From Moorena sp. SIO3I8 (GTDB lineage: Bacteria > Cyanobacteriota > Cyanobacteriia > Cyanobacteriales > Coleofasciculaceae): a DNA stretch of 64,000 nt. Below the pieces are notes generated by a model. The model did not search any database and was not told the origin of the DNA. It saw only the letters and a program-made list of their open reading frames with translations. Position 1 is the stretch's first letter. The number at the start of each line of letters is the position of its first letter. This document shows positions 16,147-26,068 of the stretch, piece by piece. The translations under genes and the position numbers were made by a program. The stretch is from contig NZ_JAAHHW010000001.1 of NCBI RefSeq assembly GCF_010692325.1, forward strand, positions 1-64,000. Reading direction: 5' to 3'.

Positions 16147-17280
16147 ATGCCTGTGATTACCACTAGTGTTGATACTATTCTCAACCGTGCCTTAGGGGGT
16201 ATTGATATATCACCCGATGAAGGGGTTGTGCTTTTGAAGCAAACTGAACCTCAGGCCGTAGCGTCAATTCAAGAAACTGCGGATCGGTTGCGCTATAGAC
16301 AAGTCGGGGATACCGTTACCTATGTTATCAACCGTAATATCAACTTTACAAATATCTGTACCCAGCACTGTAGTTTCTGTGCTTTTCGGCGGGATGCCTC
16401 TGACGAGGGTGCTTATTGGCTCGATTGGCAGCAAATTCATGAAAAGGCAGCGGATGCGGTGCGGCGGAATGCTACAGAAATTTGCATGCAGGGCGGACTC
16501 AACCCCAAGGCAAAGATGAATGGGTCAACCTTGCCCTATTACCTAGGGTTGGTAAAAACCATTAAGCAAGACTTTCCTCAGCTGCATCTCCATGCTTTCT
16601 CTCCCCAGGAAGTGCAATTTATTGCTGAGCAAGATGGACTTAGCTATGCTCAGGTAATTGCTCAACTACAAGAGGCTGGTGTTGGTTCAATGCCAGGAAC
16701 AGCAGCCGAGATTTTAGATGATGATGTCCGACGTATTCTCTGTCCAGAAAAGACCAATACCGCCACTTGGCTAGAGATTGTGTCAACAGCTCATCGACTG
16801 GGAATGCCCACAACCAGTACCATGCTCTCGGGTCATATTGAGACACCCCAACAACAAATGGCACACTTGGAAAAATTGCGATCGCTTCAACAAACAGCCC
16901 GTAACCAGGGATACCCTGGCTTAATCACTGAATTTATCTTACTGCCCTTTGTCGGACAGGAAGCTCCCAAACCATTACGTCATCGTGTTGGACGGGATCA
17001 ACCAGTCTTGAAAGATGCTCTGTTACTCACAGCTGTAGCTCGGATTTTCCTAGGAAACTGGATTCAAAATCACCAACCCAGTTGGGTAAAACTCGGTCTT
17101 GCTGGGGCGACAGATGCCCTTAAATGGGGTTGTAATGATATTGGTGGCACATTAATGGAGGAGCATATCACCACCATGGCCGGAGCTATGGGGGGTACCT
17201 GTATGGAAGTAGAAACATTACAAGCAGCCATTCAATCCCTTGGGCGTCCCTATCAGCAACGAGATACGATCTACAGCTAA
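16147..17280 (+). CDS. cofH: CofH: FO synthase subunit 2 (radical SAM)
   Basis: 377 residues. Radical SAM cluster motif C71-x3-C75-x2-C78 (CTQHCSFC) after NRNINFTNI, then a CMQGGLNP segment and the C-terminal half typical of the menaquinone/F420 radical SAM group ([10 protein letters not shown]). CofH joins 5-amino-6-ribitylaminouracil with tyrosine. With CofG it makes the deazaflavin FO, used in cyanobacteria by photolyases. cofG is not in this window; separated subunits are usual in cyanobacteria. The upstream 200 bp hold the tnpB element's right end. Confidence 0.93.
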   Translation: MPVITTSVDTILNRALGGIDISPDEGVVLLKQTEPQAVASIQETADRLRYRQVGDTVTYVINRNINFTNICTQHCSFCAFRRDASDEGAYWLDWQQIHEKAADAVRRNATEICMQGGLNPKAKMNGSTLPYYLGLVKTIKQDFPQLHLHAFSPQEVQFIAEQDGLSYAQVIAQLQEAGVGSMPGTAAEILDDDVRRILCPEKTNTATWLEIVSTAHRLGMPTTSTMLSGHIETPQQQMAHLEKLRSLQQTARNQGYPGLITEFILLPFVGQEAPKPLRHRVGRDQPVLKDALLLTAVARIFLGNWIQNHQPSWVKLGLAGATDALKWGCNDIGGTLMEEHITTMAGAMGGTCMEVETLQAAIQSLGRPYQQRDTIYS

Positions 17281-17431
17281 GATCAAGTCCAGTTAATCAC
17301 TTCTAATCTGGTTGATACCATACCTGTTAATTAATAATTGGTAATTGATAATTATTAATTATTAATTATTAATTTACGAACAACCAATTTTAATCAGATT
17401 CAACGGTCACACAGAGATATAAGCCCTTATA

Positions 17432-19171
17432 TTGATGTCCCTAGCAATCAAATCCATGACAAAAAAAAAGAAATCTTCTCTACTGCTAATTTTTGCAGCA
17501 GCCGTCTTGGTAGTAGGCGGTGGAGTAACCGCTTACTGGTTGCTAGTGCGGCGGCAGATTTTCCAACCAAATATTCAGGTAAGTACCCAGTTAGTTCCGC
17601 AAAATGCCTTCTTTACTGCATCAATTTCTACAGATTCCAAACAATGGCAGCAGTTGCTAAACTATGGCACAACTGAATCTCGACAAGTTTTGGAAAAACA
17701 GCTTGCTCAGTTGCAGGAAAATTTACTAACTGCTAACGGCTACAACTATCAGGAAGATATCAAACCTTGGTTGGGTCAAGACGTTACCTTAGCATACTTT
17801 AGCCCTAGAGAGTTATCACCAGCAGTCTTATCAAACGATCAATCAGTTTTTCCCAGTTTGATTGTACTACCCATTGACAAACTAACCCAAGCAATGGAGC
17901 TGTTCAAAAAAGCCAAGTCTCAATCAGGGAAACAGTGGGTTGAGAGAACCTACAGAGGTATTCAGGTTTACGAAACGAACAAGAGTAACTCCCAAAAGTA
18001 CTCAGTAGCAGTGCTGGGGCGTTTTCTAGTGGTGAGTGAAAACCCCAAAATTATTGATCAGGTGATTGACACCTACAAAGGAGCTATCTCGGTAGCTAGT
18101 AAAGCTGGTTACCAAGATGCGATCGCTCAGATTAAAACTGATCAGTCCTTTGCTCAGTTGTATATTAATCTACCAGCTTTTTTAGCCGCAGTAGCCTCTG
18201 ATGCCCAGGAGCAGCCTGAAACAACAGCAGCTAAACCCTTAAAGCAAGACATAGTCACAACAGTAACCCTAGCACCAAAGGGGATAAGTTTTGAAGGGAT
18301 TTCCTGGCTCAAACCCAGAAGCGCTGTTAAGGTCAGTAACCAAAATAGCGGTTCTTTTTTGCCTAGACGGATGCCAGCGAGTACCCTAGCCATTATATCT
18401 GGGGGTAACATCAGACAATTTTGGCAATACTATACCGAACAAGGAGCATTAAATTCTCTAATCCCCATTTCCCCAGACAATTTCCAAGCTGGATTGAAAA
18501 CCACCTTAGGGTTGGATTGGGAAAAGGATTTACTGTCTTGGATGGAAGGGGAGTTTGCCCTAGCCTTAATACCAATGTCTCCCGAACAACTGGCGCTTCA
18601 GGATAACCCTTACTCTGCTCCCTTAGGAGCTGGGATAGCATTGATGGTAAAAGTAAGCGATCGCTCTCGTGCTCAAGCAACCCTACAGCAATTGGATGAC
18701 TTAATCACTAATAGTTATCAGTTACCGGTGGTAGAAACTCAGGTGAACGGTCAACCAATGGTGACCTGGACAGCTACTTTAGGAGGGGTGAATGCTACCC
18801 ACGGCTGGTTAGAAGGGAATGTAGTCTTCTTCACCCTAGGAGCCCCCATTGCTAGTGAACTGGTCCCTCAACCCCAAAAGACACTACTTCAAGCACCTCT
18901 GTTTCAAAACACCGTACCAACCAAACCTAATCCCAACACTGGTCAATTTTTCCTTGATGTTGAGCGTACCCTCAACAGCAGTAATCTCAATCTCGCCCAA
19001 CTATCAAGCCAGCAAGAAATCTTAGCAAAGGCAATTAATACCATCGGCTTAACGGTTGCTACAATCGACCCCAATCGTACCCGCTTTAAACTTTTTGTTC
19101 AGTTGAAAAAACAGTCTCAACCCAGTAAAGCTGCTGAAACTAAGAAGGGAGATAATCAGCAAAAGCCGTAA
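17432..19171 (+). CDS. DUF3352 membrane-anchored protein
   Basis: 579 residues (571 if the ATG at 17456 is used, which puts MTKKKKSS right before the membrane segment). One N-terminal transmembrane helix (LLLIFAAAVLVVGGGVTAYWLL) is followed by a large extracytoplasmic domain starting VPQNAFFTASISTDSKQW, the DUF3352 pattern. The family is widespread in cyanobacteria and its function is unknown. A/T-rich heptamers (ATTAATT) occupy the upstream region 17340-17375. A 23-bp perfect inverted repeat follows the stop. Confidence 0.85.
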   Translation: MMSLAIKSMTKKKKSSLLLIFAAAVLVVGGGVTAYWLLVRRQIFQPNIQVSTQLVPQNAFFTASISTDSKQWQQLLNYGTTESRQVLEKQLAQLQENLLTANGYNYQEDIKPWLGQDVTLAYFSPRELSPAVLSNDQSVFPSLIVLPIDKLTQAMELFKKAKSQSGKQWVERTYRGIQVYETNKSNSQKYSVAVLGRFLVVSENPKIIDQVIDTYKGAISVASKAGYQDAIAQIKTDQSFAQLYINLPAFLAAVASDAQEQPETTAAKPLKQDIVTTVTLAPKGISFEGISWLKPRSAVKVSNQNSGSFLPRRMPASTLAIISGGNIRQFWQYYTEQGALNSLIPISPDNFQAGLKTTLGLDWEKDLLSWMEGEFALALIPMSPEQLALQDNPYSAPLGAGIALMVKVSDRSRAQATLQQLDDLITNSYQLPVVETQVNGQPMVTWTATLGGVNATHGWLEGNVVFFTLGAPIASELVPQPQKTLLQAPLFQNTVPTKPNPNTGQFFLDVERTLNSSNLNLAQLSSQQEILAKAINTIGLTVATIDPNRTRFKLFVQLKKQSQPSKAAETKKGDNQQKP

Positions 19172-19175
19172 AGAC

Positions 19176-19228
19176 GCTATTAAGCTATCAGCTATCAGCT
19201 ATCAGCTGATAGCTGATAGCTTAATAGC
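19176..19228. terminator. Long perfect palindrome between convergent genes
   Basis: Arms 19176-19198 and 19206-19228 are perfectly complementary over 23 bp, built from AGCTATC heptamers facing their inverted copies. It lies between the convergent DUF3352 and metK genes and could end transcription from both sides. It is also an STRR array that has become palindromic. Confidence 0.6.
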
Positions 19229-19322
19229 ACTAGGCATTAGGCTTTAACTCATCCCTAAAGCCTAATGCCTAACACTTAACACCTTGAATTAACCCTCAAA
19301 AGTAAATTAACCAAGTCGTAGT

Positions 19323-20585
19323 TTATGCCATCGATACAGCACCAAATTTACTAGCAGCTTCCTTAAGGATTTCTGCTTTATCAGTTTCTTCCCAAGGCAA
19401 AATCAAATCGCTACGCCCGAAATGACCATAAGCTGCTGTGTCTTGATAGAAACGACCACCCCGTTCTGCGGGTAATCGGCGCAGATTGAAAGTTTGGATA
19501 ATTCCAGCAGGACGCAGTTCAAAATGCTTGTTGACCAATTCCAGCAAAATCTCCTCGTCCACTTTACCAGTGCCAAAGGTTTCTACAAGGATACTGACGG
19601 GTCTAGCCACCCCAATCGCGTAACTCAGCTGGACTTCGCATTTTTCTGCTAAACCTGCTGCCACAATGTTCTTAGCTACATAGCGACAAGCATAGGCAGC
19701 GGAACGGTCTACCTTAGTGGGGTCTTTGCCAGAGAAGGCACCACCACCATGCCGTGAGTAACCACCATAGGTGTCTACAATAATTTTGCGACCAGTTAAA
19801 CCGGCGTCACCTTGGGGACCACCAACCACAAATTTCCCTGTTGGGTTCACCAGGAAGCGTGTTTTATGATCCGGCTTAATCTCGATATCTTGGAAACAGG
19901 GTTCCACCACTGCTGACCACAAGTCATCTTTAATTTTTGCCTGGACAGCTACCTCATCGGTAATATCACCAATAGTGGCATCATGTTGGGTAGAAACCAG
20001 AATCGTGTCAATCCCAACCGGTTTGCCATCTTCATAAACCACACTGACCTGGGTTTTGCCATCAGGACGCAGGTAAGCTAAATCACCGGTTTTACGTACA
20101 GCTGCCAGACGGCGAGAAACCCGATGAGCCAGGCTGATGGGCATGGGCATCAGTTCTGGAGTTTCGTTGCAGGCAAAGCCAAACATCAGACCTTGGTCCC
20201 CTGCACCAATGGCATCTAGTTCATCGTCACTCATTTCCTGCCGGCTTTCCTGGGCAGTAGTCACCCCTTGGGAAATATCAGGAGATTGCTCATCAAGAGC
20301 AACTAAAACAGAGCAACTGTTGGCAGAAAAACCATTGTCGGCATCAGTGTAACCGATTTCAGCAATTTTCTTCCGCGCCAAATCAATCAAATTGACCTGG
20401 GCTTGGGAGGTAATTTCACCAGTAATCAAGACCAAACCGGTGTTAACGACCACTTCAGCCGCAACACGGCTTTGGTGATCTTGAGCGAGCATAGCATCTA
20501 GGATAGTGTCAGAAATCTGATCACAGACTTTGTCAGGATGACCTTCGGTAACCGATTCAGACGTAAATAAATAGCGACGAGACAA
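19323..20585 (-). CDS. metK: S-adenosylmethionine synthase
   Basis: 420 residues, full length. It makes SAM from methionine and ATP in the cytoplasm. Visible signatures are [20 protein letters not shown] at the N-terminus, [12 protein letters not shown], and the P-loop-like [16 protein letters not shown]. The start is TTG (20583-20585, read on the minus strand): AGGAG lies 9 bp upstream and [12 protein letters not shown] matches the family N-terminus, so the annotation as TTG is well supported. It shares CofH-derived and LipA-derived demand for SAM only in a metabolic sense; it is not in an operon. Confidence 0.98.
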   Translation of the reverse strand: MSRRYLFTSESVTEGHPDKVCDQISDTILDAMLAQDHQSRVAAEVVVNTGLVLITGEITSQAQVNLIDLARKKIAEIGYTDADNGFSANSCSVLVALDEQSPDISQGVTTAQESRQEMSDDELDAIGAGDQGLMFGFACNETPELMPMPISLAHRVSRRLAAVRKTGDLAYLRPDGKTQVSVVYEDGKPVGIDTILVSTQHDATIGDITDEVAVQAKIKDDLWSAVVEPCFQDIEIKPDHKTRFLVNPTGKFVVGGPQGDAGLTGRKIIVDTYGGYSRHGGGAFSGKDPTKVDRSAAYACRYVAKNIVAAGLAEKCEVQLSYAIGVARPVSILVETFGTGKVDEEILLELVNKHFELRPAGIIQTFNLRRLPAERGGRFYQDTAAYGHFGRSDLILPWEETDKAEILKEAASKFGAVSMA

Positions 20586-21003
20586 TTAGCAATTCTCCTT
20601 TAACTATTACTGAATAACCTGTATAGCATAGATCATTTTGGGTTGCTTGAACTCGCCACTATCAAAAATTTAATCTTAAATTATAGCATTTTAAATCCTG
20701 AATTAAATCCTGAATCCTTTTTCAGCATGATTTGACGAGTAAATAGTCAAAAAGTATAGTTTTGTTGACTATTGACCTATTTTTTAATTCATGAATCGTT
20801 AAACTCCATAATCCGAGCAACGTTTTATCCTCTCGCTCTGGTTCTTATGAAATTTTTAACATTTCACCCTTTGTGGCATTGTTAGGCTTGGCAAGGGTAA
20901 TGATTCAGCTATCAGCAGTCAGTTATAAGCTAAAGAGCATATTTCTGCACAAATAGGATCACCACCACCATTACATCCCTTACCAATCCCTTGCCATTAA
21001 GTT
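20586..21003. other. Intergenic stretch upstream of metK
   Basis: A/T-rich, no gene seen. I looked for a SAM riboswitch before metK and found no recognisable core. The only signal is the AGGAG ribosome-binding site immediately before metK. Confidence 0.5.
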
Positions 21004-22158
21004 TTATTTAGAATCCCCTAAAACCTCCTTTAAAGCATGTAACACTTGCTCCACATTCTCTCGCCGAGAGTTATAACCCATTAAACCAATGCGCCAGACT
21101 TTACCTGCTAATTCACCCAAGCCGCCACCAATTTCCATGTTGTAATCATCCAGCAGTTTGCGGGTAACTGCCTTGCCATCTACCCCCTCTGGTATCCGAA
21201 CCGTGGTCAAGGTAGGCAAACGAAATTCTTGCTCCACGTGACATTCTAGACCCAAATCAGCCAAACCTTCCCAAAGCAATTCAGCATTAGCTTGATGCCT
21301 TTCCCAACAAGCGGTTAGTCCCTCTTGAGCAACCAATCGCAAAGCTTCGCGCAAGGCGTAATTCATATTAATTGGAGCTGTGTGGTGGTAGGTGCGCTCG
21401 TCGCCCCAATATTTGCTCAACATCGATATATCCAAATACCAATTAGCAACTTGGGTACGACGCTGGTGGAGTTTTTCGAGGGCACGAGCTCCCATGGTGA
21501 AAGGGGAAATGCCTGGTGGACAGCTAAGCCCTTTTTGGGAGCAACTATAGGCAAGATCAATGCCCCATTCATCAATAAACAGTGGCACCCCACCTAAACT
21601 GGTGACTGTGTCAACCAGCAGCAAGCAATTGAAATTTCGGCACAACTCAGCCACACCCTCCAGAGGCTGACGGGCACCGGTTGAAGTTTCAGCATGAACC
21701 AAAGCCAAGACAGCAGGACGATGGGTTTCCAAGCCTTCTCGGAGTTCATCAAGGGTAAAGACTTGCCCCCAAGGCTTGATTAGTTTACGGACATCAGCAC
21801 CATAACGACCAGCCATATCCACGAGTCGGTGTCCAAAGTAACCCTTAACCCCAACTAAAACCACATCACCTGGTTCTACTGCATTGGCTAGAGTAGCTTC
21901 CATGGCCGCACTACCTGTCCCACTCATGGGAATGGTCATCGGGTTATCAGTTTGCCAAGCGTAGCGGAGTAAGGTTTGCACTTCGTTCATCAGTGCGATG
22001 AAACGGGGATCCAGGTGACCAACTGGGGGCAGTCCCAAGGCTGTTAATATGGAGGGATGGGCATTAGATGGCCCTGGTCCGAGTAACAGCGTCGGAGGCA
22101 TGTCTATATCGGTCAGGGAGACGCGATTATTATCTTTGATTGATGGAGTTGAGGTCAT
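21004..22158 (-). CDS. Class V aminotransferase (alanine-glyoxylate / serine-pyruvate type)
   Basis: 384 residues. PLP enzyme of fold type I. The N-terminus reads LLGPGPSNAHPSILTALG, a hallmark of the alanine-glyoxylate/serine-pyruvate group, with the Lys-bearing motif AYSCSQKGLSCPPG and LVDTVTSLGG for PLP contacts. In cyanobacteria such enzymes take part in photorespiratory glycine/serine metabolism. Substrate choice cannot be decided by reading. The start ATG (22158) has no strong Shine-Dalgarno. Confidence 0.92.
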   Translation of the reverse strand: MTSTPSIKDNNRVSLTDIDMPPTLLLGPGPSNAHPSILTALGLPPVGHLDPRFIALMNEVQTLLRYAWQTDNPMTIPMSGTGSAAMEATLANAVEPGDVVLVGVKGYFGHRLVDMAGRYGADVRKLIKPWGQVFTLDELREGLETHRPAVLALVHAETSTGARQPLEGVAELCRNFNCLLLVDTVTSLGGVPLFIDEWGIDLAYSCSQKGLSCPPGISPFTMGARALEKLHQRRTQVANWYLDISMLSKYWGDERTYHHTAPINMNYALREALRLVAQEGLTACWERHQANAELLWEGLADLGLECHVEQEFRLPTLTTVRIPEGVDGKAVTRKLLDDYNMEIGGGLGELAGKVWRIGLMGYNSRRENVEQVLHALKEVLGDSK

Positions 22159-22838
22159 TTATTATATTAAGTGTTTAGTAAAGTAAGAGTTAACCAAAAT
22201 AAATAATAACCCGAACGCGGCTATCCCCGTCTTCTAGGAAGTAAGACGGGACAAGAAATCAGCTTGAGCCTCAAGCACAGAGGAGATTAAAGAGGTCAAC
22301 AAAACCGGGTGTATCTCATATTTCCAAAAAAAAGGGAAGTGTGGAAAGTGTGGGAAGTGTGGGGATTGTGGGGATTGTGGGAATTCTCGCGCGAATTTTT
22401 GCTTAATTTCATCCATTGAGATGCACCCAACAAAACCTAATCTGCTGGGATATCGGCAAAGATGCCAATGGCAATGGTGAGGTAAGCAGTTAAGCTGTTA
22501 TGTATTTTTAATACACAACAGTTTACCAAAGATGTGATCCTCAAACAAAAGGAATTTGAATCTAGTTTGTTGACCTATAAAGGTAGGGCAAATGCATCTA
22601 AATTATGAAACCTTTATCCACTAAAAAAATAAATAACACCAGTTTGAATAAAAATAAATAAATAAATACCCTGAAACCATTATACCTGGGTTAGCCGGTT
22701 GTCAGGTTACCCGGTTGGCAGGTTGCAGGAAACAACCTTTAACCTTCAACGGATTAACCTTGGCCAAAAGGCCACGCGTGCGCGTTCAACCGCAAAGTAG
22801 GCTAGAAAATAAAAAGATTCGCGATCTGCACGCTTTAA
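22159..22838. other. Repeat-rich intergenic stretch
   Basis: No gene seen. A hairpin CCCGTCTT/AAGACGGG (22226-22250) resembles the end hairpins of tnpB elements and may be a relic. 22330-22380 is a GTGTGGGAA-type 9-bp tandem repeat. 22690-22735 repeats GGTTGTCAGGTTACC-like units, and 22757-22792 is a copy of the CCTTGGCCAAAAGGCCACGC repeat family. Confidence 0.55.
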
Positions 22839-22871
22839 GCGATGGACTGCGTCCCGCTTTCAGCGAACGCA
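22839..22871. repeat. 33-bp dispersed repeat, copy 1
   Basis: GCGATGGACTGCGTCCCGCT... recurs at 24522-24554 with one mismatch. Here it lies just upstream of hom and creates a spurious in-frame ATG extension of that gene. Confidence 0.8.
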
Positions 22872-22904
22872 TGTTTGGCAAGCAATAGATTCAGGATAAA
22901 TACT

Positions 22905-24218
22905 GTGGTTTTTAAGATTGCTTTATTAGGATTAGGGACGGTTGGTACAGGAACAGCAAAGATTTTACTCGACACAGCTGGACGTAACCCACTACTGCAA
23001 GGGATAGAAATTGCCAAGGTGGGAGTGCGATCGCTTGATAAGCCCAGAGAAGTGCAACTACCACTGGAGTTGATGACAACTGACCTAGAAGAAATTGTCA
23101 CCAACCCAGAGATAGATATTGTAGTAGAGCTACTGGGAGGATTAGAACCAGCGCGATCGCTTATGCTCAAAGCGATTGCCCAAGGTAAACATATTGTCAC
23201 TGCCAATAAAGCCGTTATTTCCCGCTATGGAGATGAAATTTTTGCGGCGGCGGAAGAGGCAGGAGTCTACGTCATGTTAGAAGCAGCAGTTGGGGGGGGT
23301 ATCCCAGTAATTCAACCCCTAAAACAGGCATTGGGAGTGAACCGTATTCATAGTATTACTGGCATTGTTAACGGTACTACCAATTACATCCTGACCCGGA
23401 TGCAACGGGAAGGGGGAGAATTTGCCGATATTCTGGCTGATGCCCAACGGTTGGGATATGCTGAGGCTGACCCCACTGCTGATGTGGATGGATTAGATGC
23501 CGCTGACAAGATTGCGATTTTAGCTTCTATTGCTTTTGCAGGACGGATTAATTTATCTGATGTCCACTGTGAAGGGATTCGTCAGGTCAGTGCAGCAGAT
23601 ATTGTTTATGCTGAGAAACTGGGGTTTGTAATTAAACTCTTAGCTGTAGCCAAGCGAGACCCCATGGCAACTGGGGATAACCCAAAGTCTGAAACTATTC
23701 AGCTGAGGGTACATCCTACCCTTGTCGCCAAAACTCACCCCCTTGCCAGTATTAATGATGTTTACAACGGGATTGTGGTAGAAGGGGAACCGATTGGACA
23801 AGTGATTTTCTCTGGTCCTGGTGCAGGTTCTGGTCCGACAGCCAGTGCGGTAGTGTCGGATATCTTAAACATTGCTGCTGTCCTCAAAAGCGATCGGGAA
23901 GCCAAGCAACTACATCCTCTACTTAGTTGTGCTCATCAGCACTATTGTACTGTTGCTCCTATTTCAGACCTGGTCACCCGCTTTTATGCGCGGTTCCTTA
24001 GTCAAGACCATCCTGGTGTAATTGGGCATTTAGGCACCAGTTTTGGCAAACATCATGTCAGTTTAGAATCTGTGGTGCAAATTGGTTTCCAAGGAAACTT
24101 AGCAGAGATTGTGGTCGTCACTCATGATGTGCGTGAAGGGAACTTCCGACAGGCTCTAGATGAAATTCAGACTCTAGACGCAGTTGATAGTATTCCTAGC
24201 ATTTTAAGAGTGCTGTGA
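22905..24218 (+). CDS. hom: Homoserine dehydrogenase
   Basis: 437 residues from GTG 22905. An in-frame ATG at 22842 would add 21 residues encoded by a dispersed repeat, so the GTG is preferred: it gives MVFKIALLGLGTVGTGTAK, the normal NAD(P)-binding N-terminus. It reduces aspartate semialdehyde to homoserine for threonine and methionine synthesis. Visible are the GLGTVG nucleotide loop, the VTANKAVIS region, the catalytic-domain motif GIVNGTTNYILTRM, YAEADPTADVDGLDAADK, and a C-terminal ACT-like regulatory region (GHLGTSFGKHHVSLESVVQ). It is monofunctional, with no aspartokinase domain. Confidence 0.96.
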   Translation: MVFKIALLGLGTVGTGTAKILLDTAGRNPLLQGIEIAKVGVRSLDKPREVQLPLELMTTDLEEIVTNPEIDIVVELLGGLEPARSLMLKAIAQGKHIVTANKAVISRYGDEIFAAAEEAGVYVMLEAAVGGGIPVIQPLKQALGVNRIHSITGIVNGTTNYILTRMQREGGEFADILADAQRLGYAEADPTADVDGLDAADKIAILASIAFAGRINLSDVHCEGIRQVSAADIVYAEKLGFVIKLLAVAKRDPMATGDNPKSETIQLRVHPTLVAKTHPLASINDVYNGIVVEGEPIGQVIFSGPGAGSGPTASAVVSDILNIAAVLKSDREAKQLHPLLSCAHQHYCTVAPISDLVTRFYARFLSQDHPGVIGHLGTSFGKHHVSLESVVQIGFQGNLAEIVVVTHDVREGNFRQALDEIQTLDAVDSIPSILRVL

Positions 24219-24378
24219 AGGTTTAATAGTTGAAGGTTTAATAGTTGAAGGTTTAATCTTTTAGAGGGTTGAGGAAAGTCCTTCCGGGAAAGTTCAAACC
24301 ATAGCCATTCCCGAAAGCTAGGTTGTTTGGTTGAAGTCTAAAAGTTGAAACCGTTTACCTCTGCCCTAGTCTTGATCT

Positions 24379-25488
24379 ATGACTCAATCATTAACAATGA
24401 ATCTAGTGCGCTGGCTCCCAATTGTTTCCACAATTTTTTGGCTAGTGACCCCAACTGTTGCTACTTCAAACTTGGGAACAACTGATTCCTATCCTGGTTC
24501 TTTATCTGTAGATGATGGTTGGCGATGGACTTCGTCCCGCTTTCAGCGAACGCAAAGCCAGTTAAATTTCACAAATTCCACACTTCAACCAGGCAACCTG
24601 CAACCTTGGCCAAAAGGCCACGCTACGCGAACAACCCTGACAGTACAAACAGTACAACAGTCACAAAACACAGTAACTCAAAACACAACAATACAGGATA
24701 TCTGTCCAGCGCCAGTGCTCTCCCGCTTAACTCGCCACCAAGTGGTTGCAGGTGAAACCGTCGAGAGTATTGCCAACCAATACAACCTTGAGGAGGCTAC
24801 ACTACTTCGATTCAATCCAGCCTTAAACCGGCAGTCAATGCCAGTGGGTCAAGAGATTCTGATTCCGCCATTCAATGGCATCTTGGTGAATGTGCCATTG
24901 AATGCCACTTGGCAAGACTTAGCAGACGCCTACGGTGTCCGTGCTGCCGTTTTATTTGAGTTAAATGGTTGTCAAAAACCCTCTAAGCAAGCCTTTATCC
25001 CAGGGTTGAATTCCCTTAACAGAAGTATTCCCACAACAACAGGGGAAACTCAGACTGTAGATAACTACACTGGATTGACTAATTATCCCTTACCAACTGT
25101 GGCACGGATAGGACTGGATTACGGCTGGCGGCAAGATGCTGGTGAGGATGAAAAGAAGTTTCACGCTGGTGTAGATTTACTGGCACAGGAAGGTACTCAG
25201 GTTTTTGCCAGTGATAGCGGTATCGTTGCCTATGCTGGATCACAAGATACTTATGGCAATTTGGTGGTGATTAATCATGAGGGAGGACGCCAAACCCGCT
25301 ATGCTCACTTAAACCGTACTACTGTCAGTCCAGGTCAGCAGATTAATGTTGGACAGTTATTAGGGACAGTGGGTACTACAGGAAATCCTGACATTAACCA
25401 ACCCCATCTACATTTTGAGGTTCGTTTGAATTCCCCTGGGGGTTGGGCAGCACAAGATCCAAAATTGCATTTGAAAATTACTCCATAG
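24379..25488 (+). CDS. LysM and M23 peptidase protein
   Basis: 369 residues. A signal or membrane-anchor segment (WLPIVSTIFWLVTPTVATS) is followed by a repeat-derived linker, one clear LysM domain (HQVVAGETVESIANQYNLEE) and a second weaker one (VNVPLNATWQDLADAYGV). The C-terminal M23 zinc-peptidase domain has HAGVDLLA, GNLVVINHEGG, TRYAHL and the HxH motif HLHFEV. It probably cleaves or binds peptidoglycan. The linker at residues ~50-95 is encoded by two dispersed DNA repeats (24522-24554 and 24602-24636) read in frame as RWTSSRFQRTQ and WPKGHATRTT. Confidence 0.93.
   Translation: MTQSLTMNLVRWLPIVSTIFWLVTPTVATSNLGTTDSYPGSLSVDDGWRWTSSRFQRTQSQLNFTNSTLQPGNLQPWPKGHATRTTLTVQTVQQSQNTVTQNTTIQDICPAPVLSRLTRHQVVAGETVESIANQYNLEEATLLRFNPALNRQSMPVGQEILIPPFNGILVNVPLNATWQDLADAYGVRAAVLFELNGCQKPSKQAFIPGLNSLNRSIPTTTGETQTVDNYTGLTNYPLPTVARIGLDYGWRQDAGEDEKKFHAGVDLLAQEGTQVFASDSGIVAYAGSQDTYGNLVVINHEGGRQTRYAHLNRTTVSPGQQINVGQLLGTVGTTGNPDINQPHLHFEVRLNSPGGWAAQDPKLHLKITP
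24522..24554. repeat. 33-bp dispersed repeat, copy 2 (inside a gene)
   Basis: One mismatch from 22839-22871. It is in frame inside the LysM/M23 peptidase gene, in the unstructured linker. Confidence 0.8.
24602..24636. repeat. CCTTGGCCAAAAGGCCACGC family repeat (inside a gene)
   Basis: The palindromic core TTGGCCAAAAGGCCA followed by CGCTACGCGAACAACC. Related copies lie at 22757, 47435, 47505 and, in shortened or inverted form, at 29968, 51960 and 59891. Here it is translated as WPKGHATRTT. Confidence 0.85.
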
Positions 25489-26068
25489 TAAGCATTGAGC
25501 TGACCAAGTTGATCGTCCATGTCCAATAGTCAGCTATTGCTCATCCTGATATAAACCCACTTTCCGCACTTCATTTTGTAGCACAAAAGAACTATCGAGT
25601 GCGATCGGCGAAGCCGCGCCAAAGGCGATCGCAAATTCTCTAATATAATCCGAGTAAAAATACTTAGTTGACCGAGAGTTCGCTGGTGCTTGCCGCGAAC
25701 TTTTTTCAACTGAAGTTATTACGTATAAATAAACTAAAGCATTATATCCCTGTAGGGTGCGTTAATAACGCTACACCATAAGCGCGTTTAGAGGCCAGTT
25801 TTGCGTAAGTCCTATTCAAGTTATGGTCAATTCTCGCCAGTTTACGGGGTTTAACCCCCCATAGATAATATCGATTCATAGCTTAATATCAACCCAAGAT
25901 TCCAACTGCGTACATTCTAAGGGTTTTGTTATCGAAGTCTTTACCTACTCCTGAGCAGGAAGAAAGTAGATCAAATTCCATAGCCTCTCAGGTGTGGAGT
26001 GAGGCAATTGACGATAACACAAGGTAACACGTATCACCATTCACAATTCGGGTTTAGGAAGGCTGTTC
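25489..26068. other. Intergenic stretch upstream of the cyclase gene
   Basis: No gene seen. Contains a GCGATCGGCG.../CGCC...GCGATCGC inverted pair near 25600-25630 and a GGGGTTTAACCCCCC hairpin near 25847. AGGAAGG about 10 bp before 26069 is the ribosome-binding site of the cyclase. Confidence 0.5.

Noticed and set aside
20586-20800. SAM riboswitch upstream of metK
   Set aside because: No conserved core or stem arrangement found.
22234-22416. Minus-strand frame with SPHFPHFPHF
   Set aside because: Encoded by a 9-bp tandem repeat; no start context or homology.
22842-22904. ATG 22842 as hom start
   Set aside because: The extra 21 residues come from a dispersed repeat; GTG 22905 gives the family N-terminus.
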